Source of the DNA: Pseudoflavonifractor sp. An44
Lineage (GTDB): Bacteria > Bacillota > Clostridia > Oscillospirales > Oscillospiraceae
Reading direction: 5' to 3'
DNA: 64,000 bases
NCBI RefSeq assembly: GCF_002161675.1
Contig: NZ_NFIH01000001.1
Span: 1-64,000, forward strand
Shown: piece by piece, positions 11,201 to 16,883 of the stretch
Numbering within the stretch: the stretch's first letter is position 1
How the letters are laid out: each line of letters begins with the position of its first letter
Notes under the pieces: generated by a model
What the model was told of the DNA's origin: nothing
Databases searched by the model: none
What the model saw: the letters and a program-made list of their open reading frames with translations, nothing else
Made by a program: the position numbers and the translations under genes

Positions 11201-11655
11201 TCCTGATAGGTGGCGGCGCCGGGATTGTCGTTGAAGTAGATGCTGCCGTTGCTGGACATGCCATAGAATCCATCGGCGTTGCCTGTGCCGGAAGAGAAGC
11301 TCCAAATGCCCAGCCAGGTGTCCACGGCGTTGGCGTCAATCCATGCGCTCACCGTGAACCCCCCGGACAGGTCTTCGCCGTACAGCGGGTTGTCGGTCTT
11401 GACCCAGCTCTTCCCGCTGCCCGACTTCATCACCTCGCCCCGGGTATCATCGGTGACGAGGGTGGGCTGGCTGGAGCCTTCTCCAGTACCCACGGTGCCG
11501 GGATGGACGGAATCTTGCCAGTTACCATTGAACTGGTAATTGGCCACGAGACTGTCCCCAGGTGAAGCCGCTTTGGCCTGCACCATGCCAGGAACTGCCA
11601 CGTAGCTGGACAGCATGCCTGCCGCCAGCAACATTGAAAGAACTTGCTTTTTCAT
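5260..11655 (-). CDS. Giant wall-anchored protein with two GH43 modules
   Basis: A 2131-residue modular surface enzyme and first gene of the operon. Domains in order: signal peptide, LamG (40-250), two degenerate Ig domains (255-425), a beta-rich region (430-600), an Ig-like segment, GH43 module 1 (about 700-1035; Asp in ADPSI, Asp in SLDMTYF, Glu in NEGPSV), LamG 2 (1055-1258), Ig (1290-1365), GH43 module 2 (1380-1698; RDHF, WAPEF, VIDSTM and VEGPI motifs), a FIVAR-like stretch, a group-3 Ig domain (1778-1855), three FIVAR repeats (1860-2065), then a sorting signal reading VQTGD, a hydrophobic helix and ETKKRG. Two catalytic modules of different GH43 type in one chain suggest joint attack on a branched arabinan or arabinoxylan (inference). 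AGGAGGGG sits five bases before the ATG. The VQTG form of the sorting motif lacks the usual proline position, so anchoring is slightly less certain than for its operon partner. Confidence 0.88.
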   Translation of the reverse strand: MKKQVLSMLLAAGMLSSYVAVPGMVQAKAASPGDSLVANYQFNGNWQDSVHPGTVGTGEGSSQPTLVTDDTRGEVMKSGSGKSWVKTDNPLYGEDLSGGFTVSAWIDANAVDTWLGIWSFSSGTGNADGFYGMSSNGSIYFNDNPGAATYQDMKEFGGTVTKDGGWEHVTVVMDSQQIRMYKDGALVKELTPSTQGVNPGKGTDYMLDVVSTTQFIYLGTASPHYWNSGDFKMDDFKVYSKALSEDEVRTEYLSDETEAAAIVAGDKAALTVADMASMDLTLPTVGSSGYTTISWVSSNPDVIAPDGTVVRPEEDTQVTLTATISLGQVSDTKEFTVTVPKQNPNGDLAIYRDQLTLGAGYIAGDLELPDSIGAASITWTSSDEEFITSEGNVTRPQNGNAAVTLTATLSLDGADDVTKDIKLVVLEQGADIASYVSNDPDLSTDGLRGQTGGMKIAQEEADGTFTVLHKDQPIMYTTLGAKAYVSPVLLRKADGDRFAMIAGDGGNNSTILVYDSDDLIDYTNERTVSLPGVSSIAKLACVYDLTTEEYLLYVEDKAGTVYQYTSEDLSVFEKAESTNYTFSSLSGVPSDAVWATSIPLTQAEYDKLTAKYSNPYNTSITPVTQEVTVEENGDAQQALDEAVGELIAQYSNGEERTYDVRWNTSDLDKVDTSRPGVEYTIRGTIGGSAYYTDAQDPLIEERADPSITYDEERDLYYFTASYPVNGKDGADGYDRLVIRVADTIEGLADAQEYVIWDESESQGFGQFIWAPELHKIGDSWYFLSTAARVESGYSFDLRPFLLKCNNADDITNPDSWGEPQRINLKAGDTTALNAMSLDMTYFEMGDKAYYAWADFTRNADNPNGVSSIYIASVDPANPTQLTSNCSVISVPEYYWELQRYTVNEGPSVLQNNGKVYMAFSASGTGAEYCIGLLTADASSDLLNPDSWTKTPYPIMTSGDFNDELCGPGHNSFTVDEDGNPVIVYHARNAAEHANHSGDPLYDACRHAYVKPVFFDSEGVPVLNMSDDEFVKGGSEITVTLKVAGEAQEAQPVLEYNFDEDCNGQTAKDSVGDNNATLEGGAVYAQDPDYGQVLYLDGDSSDGWGGNDSYLAFPEGFFDGMDSVTISMDVKEVTRWGNFFTFTIGQDNQKYLFLKTMPTNLKLAITTSSYGAEQVASWSGAYPDNSRTWVNLKLVVTRDSISIYRDGELVAEKQNTGISISDLGDNLKAYLGKSFYGEDLYFRGYFDNVKVFDYAMSEWEVKTSYEQDEADRLAMLEDVQRVAETFTIPNADDIRGNITLPQEQDGVSITWTSSNEDVISTAVVEHENYDATPAGVVTRGEKDQTVTLTAVFSKEGQTSVTKTYDVVVKAKAEEVTEDDYVGYLFVHFTGNEAAASHEQTYFSISEDGLNWTDLNNNQAVLTSNIGESGLRDHFIARAPEGDKYYMIATDLSIYHNGGNWPGAGGSGSHGIVVWESTDLVNWSEPWIAEIAPENAGCTWAPEFIYDDTTGEYVVYWSATSIELDEEGNIAQEYENHAIYYSKTRDFRTFTDPVLYHAGGTDANGKRIKVIDSTMIESDGKYYRYTKNESRGIIEIDVADSVLGTFTPIESVDLSSNLPAAQGAVEGPIIFKLNEKNAEGEDQWCLMVDRFARGQGYYPLITTDLSSGEFTMLDDSQYSMPSKYRHGYVMPLTAKEYDALQRAYGSEDYVSTYLLEQTLEAAKGIDMDALTQDSAQALAQAIAAAEEALTTVQTTQEADAAAQALQEVMDNLTYQEDVVLESIQVTAPNKTEYTQGEELDLTGMTVTATYSNGTTQDVTAQASVTGYDKDQVGAQTITVTYTEDTITVTDTFVVTVTEVEQPSNVDKTLLEKTIAYAEKLDTTGVTDSAVAAFQKALAEAKAVMADTDATQEQVNTAWDNLLEGIWGLGLTQGDKTLLEQLITKADGMMAEADKYVETNWKHLVDALEAAKKVMEDGDAMDEDIQPVAQALLNAILAQRFKADKSILEGLIGKAEGMDLSGCTAESVATFRTALVNAQAVMADATLSEEDQKTVDEAVAALTAAMNGLTAQGETQPSDKPETTDKPQATQKPDSEGGSVQTGDQANVVLPAAVALLALAGLMFVVGFETKKRG
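5429..6070 (-). repeat. FIVAR-tail direct repeat, copy 2
   Basis: Second copy of the 642-base indel-free duplication described at 287-928. It encodes the C-terminal FIVAR repeats of the 2131-residue protein. Such repeats are likely hot spots for recombination between the two genes. Confidence 0.85.
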
Positions 11656-11685
11656 ATGCCCCTCCTATGTTATAAGGTTGATTTC

Positions 11686-11714
11686 ATCATACAACTTCCT
11701 AAATTTGTAGTCAA
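11686..11714 (-). promoter_or_regulatory. Sigma-A promoter of the GH43 operon
   Basis: On the minus strand TTGACT (11709-11714) and TATGAT (11686-11691) are separated by exactly 17 bases, and the 2131-residue gene starts 31 bases downstream of the -10. I see no operator or catabolite site that I would defend. The AT-rich 11715-11991 stretch upstream holds no gene. Confidence 0.8.
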
Positions 11715-11991
11715 CGAAAAGTGCACATTTTTTACAGATTTGTGAGGAGCCAACAATACAATTTTGTAGATTTCACTCAATTCCCAGTACATTACGTGTT
11801 ATGTCCCTTTGATTGTTTTCAAAAAGAAATATAATCCAGCCCTCTGGATACCCACAGGCAACTTTGCTCAATTGGCTTTATTATACAATTTTATATTTTT
11901 CCTAAAAATATTCTCTCTTTTCTCCTCCTTCCGCCCTATCGGTTTCTATCGTGCAGGAAATGTTACCACCAAAAAAACATGAAGATAGCAA

Positions 11992-12028
11992 AAGTCCGGT
12001 GCAGAACGTCACGTTCTGCACCGGACTT
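11992..12028 (-). terminator. Terminator of the 295-residue membrane protein gene
   Basis: Perfect 17-bp stem (11992-12008 with 12012-12028), three-base loop, then UUUU on the minus strand. It lies just after the stop codon of the gene at 12057. Confidence 0.85.
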
Positions 12029-12056
12029 ATCATCATGATAGAAGTAGCTGGGGTTC

Positions 12057-12944
12057 TCACCACAGAAAGGCAATGGCATAGAGCGCTGACACGCCAAATA
12101 GAGACAACATGGCCAGCACCACAAGAGCCACTGCTCCGCCCAACATCTGCCGAATCAGCCCCTGGCCCTGATGGGCCGCCAGAGGGGCAAATACCGTCAA
12201 GTAGCCGCCCCACAGCATCAGACAGGCGATTCCAGCGGGATACCAGGCTTGGTGCAACACCAGCTTGGCAAACTCCAGCATGGGTGGCCGCTGGGCCAAG
12301 CTCTCCACCAGCCAGCGCTCCCAGGCTACGGGCGGAGCGTGGAGAATAAACTGCTGCACCGTCTCAGGTAGATGACGCCACAAGTTCTCGTCCATCTGGG
12401 CCAGCAGAGACACCGCTCCGCTCTTGTACAGCACCACCGCCATCACCCCCAGGCCCAACAGCATTCGTACTATACACAGCACCGTGGCCCACAAGGGATG
12501 CCCGTCCTTCTCCTCTTTTTTCTTTTTGGACCTTCTGAGTTTGAAGGATGGAAGGGAGATGGACCGGGACGGTGCACTCCGCCGCTGCTTGGTGCGCTGC
12601 TGTGGGGCGGGAGCGCTGGGGCTGGGACGGCGGCGCTCCACCACCCGCCAGTTGACGCGACACGCCCACTCTGCAGCAGCCCGCTGGGGTGTATCCACGG
12701 GGGCCAGGCGGTCCGCCGCAGCACGGATGGCAGCGTCCTTCTCCCTGCCCTGTTCCACATGGTCCAGGTATGTTGCATAGAGGCCCGCTCTGGCAAAGGC
12801 CTCCAACATCGCTCCATAGGGGGCCAGGGCCGGATTGGTCCGGGCCAGCTGGCCAATCTTGGGGTCTCCCAGCACTTTGGTGCCGTAGCGACGTACCAGC
12901 TCCCGCAGCGCATGCTGGGCCTCGCCCTGCCCATTGCGCTGCAT
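12057..12944 (-). CDS. Uncharacterised membrane protein, three C-terminal helices
   Basis: I do not recognise the family. The N-terminal 110 residues are helical and soluble, with a motif RELVRRYGTKVLGD. A Pro/Ser/Arg/Lys-rich linker ending in KKKKEEK follows, then three hydrophobic segments at about 150-172, 233-254 and 270-294. A soluble cytoplasmic domain joined to a membrane block is therefore likely. The chosen ATG at 12944 has AGGAG about 14 bases upstream; a GTG at 13010 in the same frame would add 22 residues with a weaker site, and both lie inside the transcript from the promoter at 13061-13090. It is a single-gene unit with its own terminator. Confidence 0.65.
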   Translation of the reverse strand: MQRNGQGEAQHALRELVRRYGTKVLGDPKIGQLARTNPALAPYGAMLEAFARAGLYATYLDHVEQGREKDAAIRAAADRLAPVDTPQRAAAEWACRVNWRVVERRRPSPSAPAPQQRTKQRRSAPSRSISLPSFKLRRSKKKKEEKDGHPLWATVLCIVRMLLGLGVMAVVLYKSGAVSLLAQMDENLWRHLPETVQQFILHAPPVAWERWLVESLAQRPPMLEFAKLVLHQAWYPAGIACLMLWGGYLTVFAPLAAHQGQGLIRQMLGGAVALVVLAMLSLFGVSALYAIAFLW

Positions 12945-13060
12945 ATGACTCTCTCTTGACTCCTCTCTGGGTTGTAGCCCATGATTTGGATTCAATTCTA
13001 ATTTCACCACTTTCGCCTTCTTGGGCGGCGTCTCTCACACCGCCTCTGGAATTGGCCCTT

Positions 13061-13090
13061 ATCATACCACAGTTTCAGAAATAAAGTCAA
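13061..13090 (-). promoter_or_regulatory. Promoter of the 12057-12944 gene
   Basis: TTGACT (13085-13090) and TATGAT (13061-13066) on the minus strand with an 18-base spacer. The -35 box lies just beyond the terminator hairpin of uppP, so the two transcription units are packed tightly. Confidence 0.7.
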
Positions 13091-13096
13091 ATGACA

Positions 13097-13130
13097 AGAG
13101 ACGGTTCCTCCCATGGGAGAAACCGTCTCT
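13097..13130 (-). terminator. Terminator-like hairpin after uppP
   Basis: A 10-bp outer stem (13097-13106 with 13121-13130) plus a 5-bp inner stem (13108-13112 with 13115-13119). The downstream minus-strand sequence is U-rich but broken, so termination strength is uncertain. It starts ten bases past the uppP stop. Confidence 0.6.
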
Positions 13131-13140
13131 CTTGTACCAA

Positions 13141-13995
13141 TCAGTGGGCCAGAAGCGCCTGCACGCCGAAGAACAACAGCACCAGCGCACCCAGCACAAT
13201 GCGATACCAGCCAAAAATCTTGAAGTCGTGTTTTTTCACAAAGTTCATGAGGAATCGGATGCATACCACCGACACCACAAAGGACACCACAAAGCCCACA
13301 GCCAGAATGGCGGCCTCTTCCCCGGTGAAGACGGGCTCCCCTGCCATCAGCTTCTCGGCAAAGAACTTGCCCAGCTTCAAAATGCTCACGCCCACCATGG
13401 TGGGGATGGCCAGGAAGAAGGAGAATTCAGCGGCGGCGGGTCGGGCGCAGCCAATGAGAATGGCGCCCAGAATGGTGGCTCCAGAACGGGAGGTACCGGG
13501 GATGATGGACAGGGTCTGGAACAGGCCGATAAGTAAAGCGGTCTTCCAGGTGATGTCTCCGGTACTGCGAACAGAGGGGGTCCGGTGCAGGTTCTCCACA
13601 TAGAGGAACCCAAGGCCATAGATGATCAGAGCAGCGGCCACCACCCAGGGGGTCATGAGGTGCTCATCCATCCAGTCGTTCAGGGGCAGGCCCACCACCG
13701 CAGAGGGGATGCAGGCCAGCACCACCTTGCCCCACAGGTTCCAAGTGTCCCGTTTCTGGCGGACAGACTTGCGGGGAGAAAATGGATTGAGCCGATGGAA
13801 AAACAGCAGCAGTACCGCCAGAATAGCGCCCAACTGAATTACATAGCGGTACATATCCATAAATTCTGTGGTGACGTTGAGCTTGATGAACTCATCCACC
13901 AAAATGAGGTGTCCCGTAGAGCTGATGGGCAGCCACTCCGTAATGCCCTCCACCACGCCTAGGAACAGAGACTTTAACAGTTCCAATACTAGCAT
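13141..13995 (-). CDS. uppP: Undecaprenyl-diphosphatase UppP/BacA
   Basis: A 284-residue integral membrane phosphatase that converts undecaprenyl diphosphate to the monophosphate, recycling the lipid carrier of cell-wall synthesis and giving intrinsic bacitracin tolerance. Both family signatures are present: VEGITEWLPISSTGH near residues 15-30 and PGTSRSGATI near 160, with their conserved Glu, Ser and Arg residues, and about eight hydrophobic segments. Length is normal for the family. I chose the ATG at 13995 because AAGGGAG lies seven bases upstream; a start 12 codons earlier has no such site. It is monocistronic between an extended -10 promoter and a hairpin. Confidence 0.95.
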   Translation of the reverse strand: MLVLELLKSLFLGVVEGITEWLPISSTGHLILVDEFIKLNVTTEFMDMYRYVIQLGAILAVLLLFFHRLNPFSPRKSVRQKRDTWNLWGKVVLACIPSAVVGLPLNDWMDEHLMTPWVVAAALIIYGLGFLYVENLHRTPSVRSTGDITWKTALLIGLFQTLSIIPGTSRSGATILGAILIGCARPAAAEFSFFLAIPTMVGVSILKLGKFFAEKLMAGEPVFTGEEAAILAVGFVVSFVVSVVCIRFLMNFVKKHDFKIFGWYRIVLGALVLLFFGVQALLAH

Positions 13996-14110
13996 AGAAA
14001 AACTCCCTTGTATGTCAGATTTACAACACATTCACCGTGTGTTTTCCCACGGGTGTCCTGGGTGCACATCCCCACGGCTCCCCTGCACAACGGCTGAGCC
14101 TATCTTTGAC

Positions 14111-14119
14111 ATCATACCA
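14111..14119 (-). promoter_or_regulatory. Extended -10 promoter of uppP
   Basis: TGGTATGAT on the minus strand is an extended -10 element; no good -35 lies 17 bases upstream. A perfect 14-base palindrome (14156-14169) sits between this site and the stop of the upstream gene and could be a weak terminator or an operator. Confidence 0.5.
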
Positions 14120-14188
14120 TTTGGCGCGCCATTAATCCAGTGTAAATCGAAATCTTAAGAAATTTCTTAGACTGATCCTTTGGTTTCT

Positions 14189-15055
14189 TTACCTGTGGCT
14201 CAGCCATTCTGGCAGCCATCTCATGAAGAAGCACATGACAAGGGTAATTCCCACCGAAAATGCGATTATAATCAGGAGAATACGCCCAAGGGTTCCCAAA
14301 GTGCGCAGGATGCTGTGAAGTGCCGTCTGCTTTTGACCAGGCCTTGGCATATATGCAGGGATACTCTTCCCCTGGATGTCGTACTTCTTCACATAGTAGG
14401 CCTTCCACAATTCGCTGCACCCCATCCCTAGCATTAAACCGATGGCCAGGAACAGCCAAACCGCAAAATTGACTGCAATTGTCTGCCCCACATTCGCAAA
14501 AAGCACTTTCCCCAACCGCTGCCCCATCCTTCCAGATAGTGCTCCAATACACGCAAGCCCAGCCAAGGACCCACCGAGTACCGTTTTCTTCCCCACCCGC
14601 CTGTTTCTTTTCTTCGCTCGCTCTTGTGCCCTATAAAATCTTCCGCTTTGAACACGCCACCAAGTAATTCCAAAGTCCAATATGTTGATCAACAGCCACA
14701 CACCAACCAGAAGCAGATAGTACCAAATCCCGTACATCCCTGTCACTTCCAAAATGGTCAAGGCCATCAGCAAAAACATGACTCTGGTAAACAATCCACT
14801 GACACCAATGTTGAGAAACTTTTGGAAATAAGTAAGCGTCTGTAACTTCTGTTTTAGAATCGCTATTAGCACACAATACCCCAAAAGTAATACAACTAAC
14901 AGAGTGGAACATACAAATCGATGTGAACTCACGGCTGCAATGAAAAAAATGGCGGTAAATCCCCCACAAATGATACCATCCAAAGACGTGAAGTCCAGAT
15001 TAAACCCATCGGAGTCTGCCCACCTGACATATGCCTCCGCATATTCTCTCTTCAA
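14189..15055 (-). CDS. Uncharacterised polytopic membrane protein
   Basis: A 288-residue protein of unknown function. It has about six hydrophobic segments, two near residues 28-65, two near 92-128 and two near 190-280, with a strongly basic loop (RAQERAKKRNRRVGKK, about 143-158) that is probably cytoplasmic. The start is a TTG at 15055: GGAGGG lies seven bases upstream, an in-frame stop precedes it, and no in-frame ATG occurs before the membrane part. It stands alone with its own promoter at 15086-15114. Nothing in its neighbours hints at a role. Confidence 0.65.
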   Translation of the reverse strand: MKREYAEAYVRWADSDGFNLDFTSLDGIICGGFTAIFFIAAVSSHRFVCSTLLVVLLLGYCVLIAILKQKLQTLTYFQKFLNIGVSGLFTRVMFLLMALTILEVTGMYGIWYYLLLVGVWLLINILDFGITWWRVQSGRFYRAQERAKKRNRRVGKKTVLGGSLAGLACIGALSGRMGQRLGKVLFANVGQTIAVNFAVWLFLAIGLMLGMGCSELWKAYYVKKYDIQGKSIPAYMPRPGQKQTALHSILRTLGTLGRILLIIIAFSVGITLVMCFFMRWLPEWLSHR

Positions 15056-15085
15056 ACATCATCCCTCCACTCTACACGTACCCCC

Positions 15086-15114
15086 ATCATACCCTACTCT
15101 CCATACATCGGCAA
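15086..15114 (-). promoter_or_regulatory. Promoter of the 14189-15055 gene
   Basis: Minus-strand TTGCCG (15109-15114) and TATGAT (15086-15091), spacer 17 bases, about 31 bases before the TTG start. Confidence 0.6.
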
Positions 15115-15147
15115 GAGCCCCGTGAACCAAATTGTTCACGGGGCTCT
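15114..15147 (-). terminator. Terminator-like hairpin after the MetRS-C-like pseudogene
   Basis: Perfect 14-bp GC-rich stem (15114-15127 with 15134-15147) around a six-base loop, 28 bases after the stop of the tRNA-binding pseudogene. There is no long U tract on either strand. Confidence 0.55.
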
Positions 15148-15174
15148 CTAACATCTCAAATTCGGTTGGGATGC

Positions 15175-15677
15175 TTAGTACAGCTTGGCGCCGGCGGGGA
15201 TGTGGTCATCCACCATCAGCAGATGCAGCTTCTCCACGCCCTCCTCGTGGTGGACAGCGGAAATCAGCATGCCGCAGGAATCGATGCCCATCATAGGACG
15301 GGGAGGCAGGTTGGTGATGGCGATGCAGGTCTTGCCCCCAGCTCCTCGGGCTCATAATACTCATGGATTCCACTCAGAATCACCCGATCGGTGCCGGTTC
15401 CGTCGTCCAGAGTGAACTTCAGCAGCTTCTTGGACTTCTTCACAGCCTCACAGGCCAGCACCTTCACGGCACGGAAATCAGACTTGGAGAAGGTCGCAAA
15501 GTCCACGAAATCGGAGAACAGAGGCTCGATCTCCACCTTGGAGAAGTCGATCTTCTCCTCCACCTTCACAGAGGCAGCAGGAGCGGCCACAGCGGCGCTC
15601 TCGGACTTCTTGGGCATATCCAGAGGCTTCATGGTGGGGAAAAGTTTTCCCAACAATTCGTACATCGTCATATTCAT
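15175..15677 (-). pseudogene. Frameshifted tRNA-binding (MetRS C-terminal type) gene
   Basis: The first 112 codons encode the linker and EMAP-II-like tRNA-binding domain found at the C-terminus of bacterial methionyl-tRNA synthetase (KLFPTMKPLDMPKK, then SKSDFRAVKVLACE and KKLLKFTLDDG). After HEYYEPEEL the frame runs into nonsense, while the next frame carries the expected continuation (GKTCIAITNLPPR, then GMLISAVHHEEGV) to a stop at 15175. One base seems to be missing near 15345, in a run of G. The ATG at 15677 has AAAGGA six bases upstream, so this was a free-standing gene or a copy of the metG tail, not a cut-off synthetase. A sequencing error would restore a 167-residue protein. Confidence 0.65.
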
Positions 15678-15743
15678 TCAAATCCTTTGTTTTGCTTACT
15701 TTCCCGAACTTCATACTCATTCATATTACATCAGGAAAAAAGC

Positions 15744-15766
15744 AAAATTGTTGTCAATCTGCTGTC
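15744..15766. repeat. Island-flanking direct repeat, left copy
   Basis: A 23-base sequence, AAAATTGTTGTCAAT then YTGYTGTC, that recurs at 27422-27444 in the same orientation with two differences. It lies about 45 bases beyond the stop of an integrase fragment, where attachment or integrase arm sites of Tn916-type elements usually sit. I read it as one boundary of the 15.7-27.4 kb island. Confidence 0.5.
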
Positions 15767-15809
15767 CTCGCAGAATTTTTGTTGTCAGGACTCACACCGA
15801 GAACCCTTC

Positions 15810-15907
15810 TCAAAAGATGTCCAACTTCGATAAGTTGTTAAATGATTCCTGCTTCTTCTGATCTGTAGCTTCAGCATAGATATCCATCGTCGTTTCAATA
15901 TAATGGT
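15810..15907 (-). pseudogene. Tyrosine integrase C-terminal fossil
   Basis: Reading from 15907 to a stop at 15810 gives the last 31 residues of a Tn916-type integrase: IETTMDIYAEATDQKKQE, including the catalytic tyrosine context MDIY, then NNLSKLDIF. The rest of the enzyme is gone. It matches the same region of the intact integrase at 28940-30184 in motif (TTMDIYVDV) but is clearly a different gene. Confidence 0.7.
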
Positions 15908-15929
15908 TTCATATTTTTCTTTCGGTAAA

Positions 15930-16115
15930 TTACTCCTCGATTGAAAAGAGTGCTTTAATCATTTTTGCAACTTCATCTGGAGCCGGATTTGTATTGTCAA
16001 GTTTCATATAGTTCTCAAACGGCAGTTCTTCGCCGTCATAGGAATTAAGGCGATACTTTTCGCTCGTTGCCCTCATTTCAGATTCGCTCCAATTGAGATC
16101 ACGCTTCCGTTTGCT
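15930..16115 (-). pseudogene. C-terminal fragment of a small kinase-like protein
   Basis: An open stretch with no start encodes about 60 residues, RDLNWSESEMRATSEKYRLN, DGEELPFENY and then KLDNTNPAPDEVAKMIK, ending in a stop at 15930. The pattern (DNTN followed by a terminal amphipathic helix) resembles the end of P-loop nucleotide or aminoglycoside-type kinases. The ATP-binding part is missing, so it is debris next to the integrase fossil. Between here and 16359 I see only a short TATCCCC inverted repeat near 16134-16151. Confidence 0.5.
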
Positions 16116-16359
16116 TTTTTATCCCCGGCATTTTATCCCCCTGCGGGGATAGGACAACCGCCCGGTATGTTTATCCCCGTTCATAATTGTTGATATAGGG
16201 ATTATACCGTCTAATTTTGTAGATTTTTCCGAGATTTTCCGTAGAATTTTCGTAGTCGGTCGCAAGTTTAGACAAGAACAAACAACAAAATGCTGTATAA
16301 TGTCAAATTTTACCGCCCTTTGAATACTGCACCGTAAGAAAAGACTTTATGGCTCAAAT

Positions 16360-16401
16360 AAATAGGGGAAACGACCTGCTATCAGGTCGTTTCCCCTATT
16401 T
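16360..16401 (-). terminator. Terminator of the winged-helix gene
   Basis: A 19-bp stem (16360-16378 with 16383-16401) with a four-base loop, overlapping the stop codon of the gene and followed by a U-rich minus-strand stretch. Confidence 0.8.
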
Positions 16402-16816
16402 ATTCCGTAATATCCTCAAAACAAAAGCCAACTTCTCGAACACAACGGATAGCAGAAGGTAAGCTGAGTGCTATCTCACGAAATTTTCTGCGCAGGCCGT
16501 ATACATGACAGCTTACCGCATTGGCTTCATTTCCCATTGGATCTTCTCCCCATACAGCCTCATAAAGCTGCCTGTATGACAACACCCGCCCTTCATACAA
16601 GGCCAGTCGGTAAAGTAGTTCATACTCTTTTGTTGTCAGTAATACCTCCTGCTGATTATAGTATACCTTTCTTTTTCCTGTGTCAATTATGAGGTGGTTA
16701 AAAATCAATGTCGGTTCAACTACCATTTCAATCAGCTTCAAATCAGGATGACGCTCCAAAATCTTTGAAATTTCCTCTAAAGCAACATTATCCTGGTCTG
16801 ATAGTTCCAAAATCAC
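16400..16816 (-). CDS. Orphan OmpR-type winged-helix regulator
   Basis: A 138-residue protein that is essentially a stand-alone OmpR/PhoB DNA-binding domain: LTTKEYELLYRLALYEGRV, then LSYRQLYEAVW, a recognition-helix region ending VSCHVYGLRRKF and the wing motif VREVGFCFE. The first 40 residues (DNVALEEISKILERHPDLKL) do not form a receiver domain and lack a phosphorylatable Asp pocket, so it is not a normal response regulator. Start is uncertain. The GTG at 16816 is 19 bases from GGAAGG, whereas an in-frame ATC at 16828 is seven bases from it and would give a protein beginning with KRIVILEL. It lies just downstream of a sortase-anchored gene but beyond that gene's terminator. Confidence 0.75.
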   Translation of the reverse strand: MILELSDQDNVALEEISKILERHPDLKLIEMVVEPTLIFNHLIIDTGKRKVYYNQQEVLLTTKEYELLYRLALYEGRVLSYRQLYEAVWGEDPMGNEANAVSCHVYGLRRKFREIALSLPSAIRCVREVGFCFEDITE

Positions 16817-16848
16817 AATTCGTTTGATAGTCCCACCTTCCTTCTAAA

Positions 16849-16877
16849 ACGGCCGCCATCTGTCTGATGGCGGCCGT
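16849..16877 (-). terminator. Terminator of the 605-residue surface gene
   Basis: Perfect 12-bp GC-rich stem (16849-16860 with 16866-16877), five-base loop, then UUUU on the minus strand, seven bases after the stop codon. Confidence 0.85.
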
Positions 16878-16883
16878 AAAATG

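Noticed and set aside
1240-11565. A 10.3-kb open frame on the plus strand (3441 codons) spanning three minus-strand genes
   Set aside because: It runs straight through the stops, starts and ribosome sites of three well-supported genes, has no domains and is rich in His, Gly, Val and Leu as expected from the complement of GC-biased codons. It is a codon-use artefact, striking only for its length.
12372-12959. Plus-strand frame opposite the 295-residue membrane protein
   Set aside because: The minus-strand gene has promoter, terminator and membrane helices; the plus frame has none of these.
16260-16320. A TATAAT-like box on the plus strand near 16293 as a promoter
   Set aside because: No -35 at a workable distance and no plus-strand gene follows.
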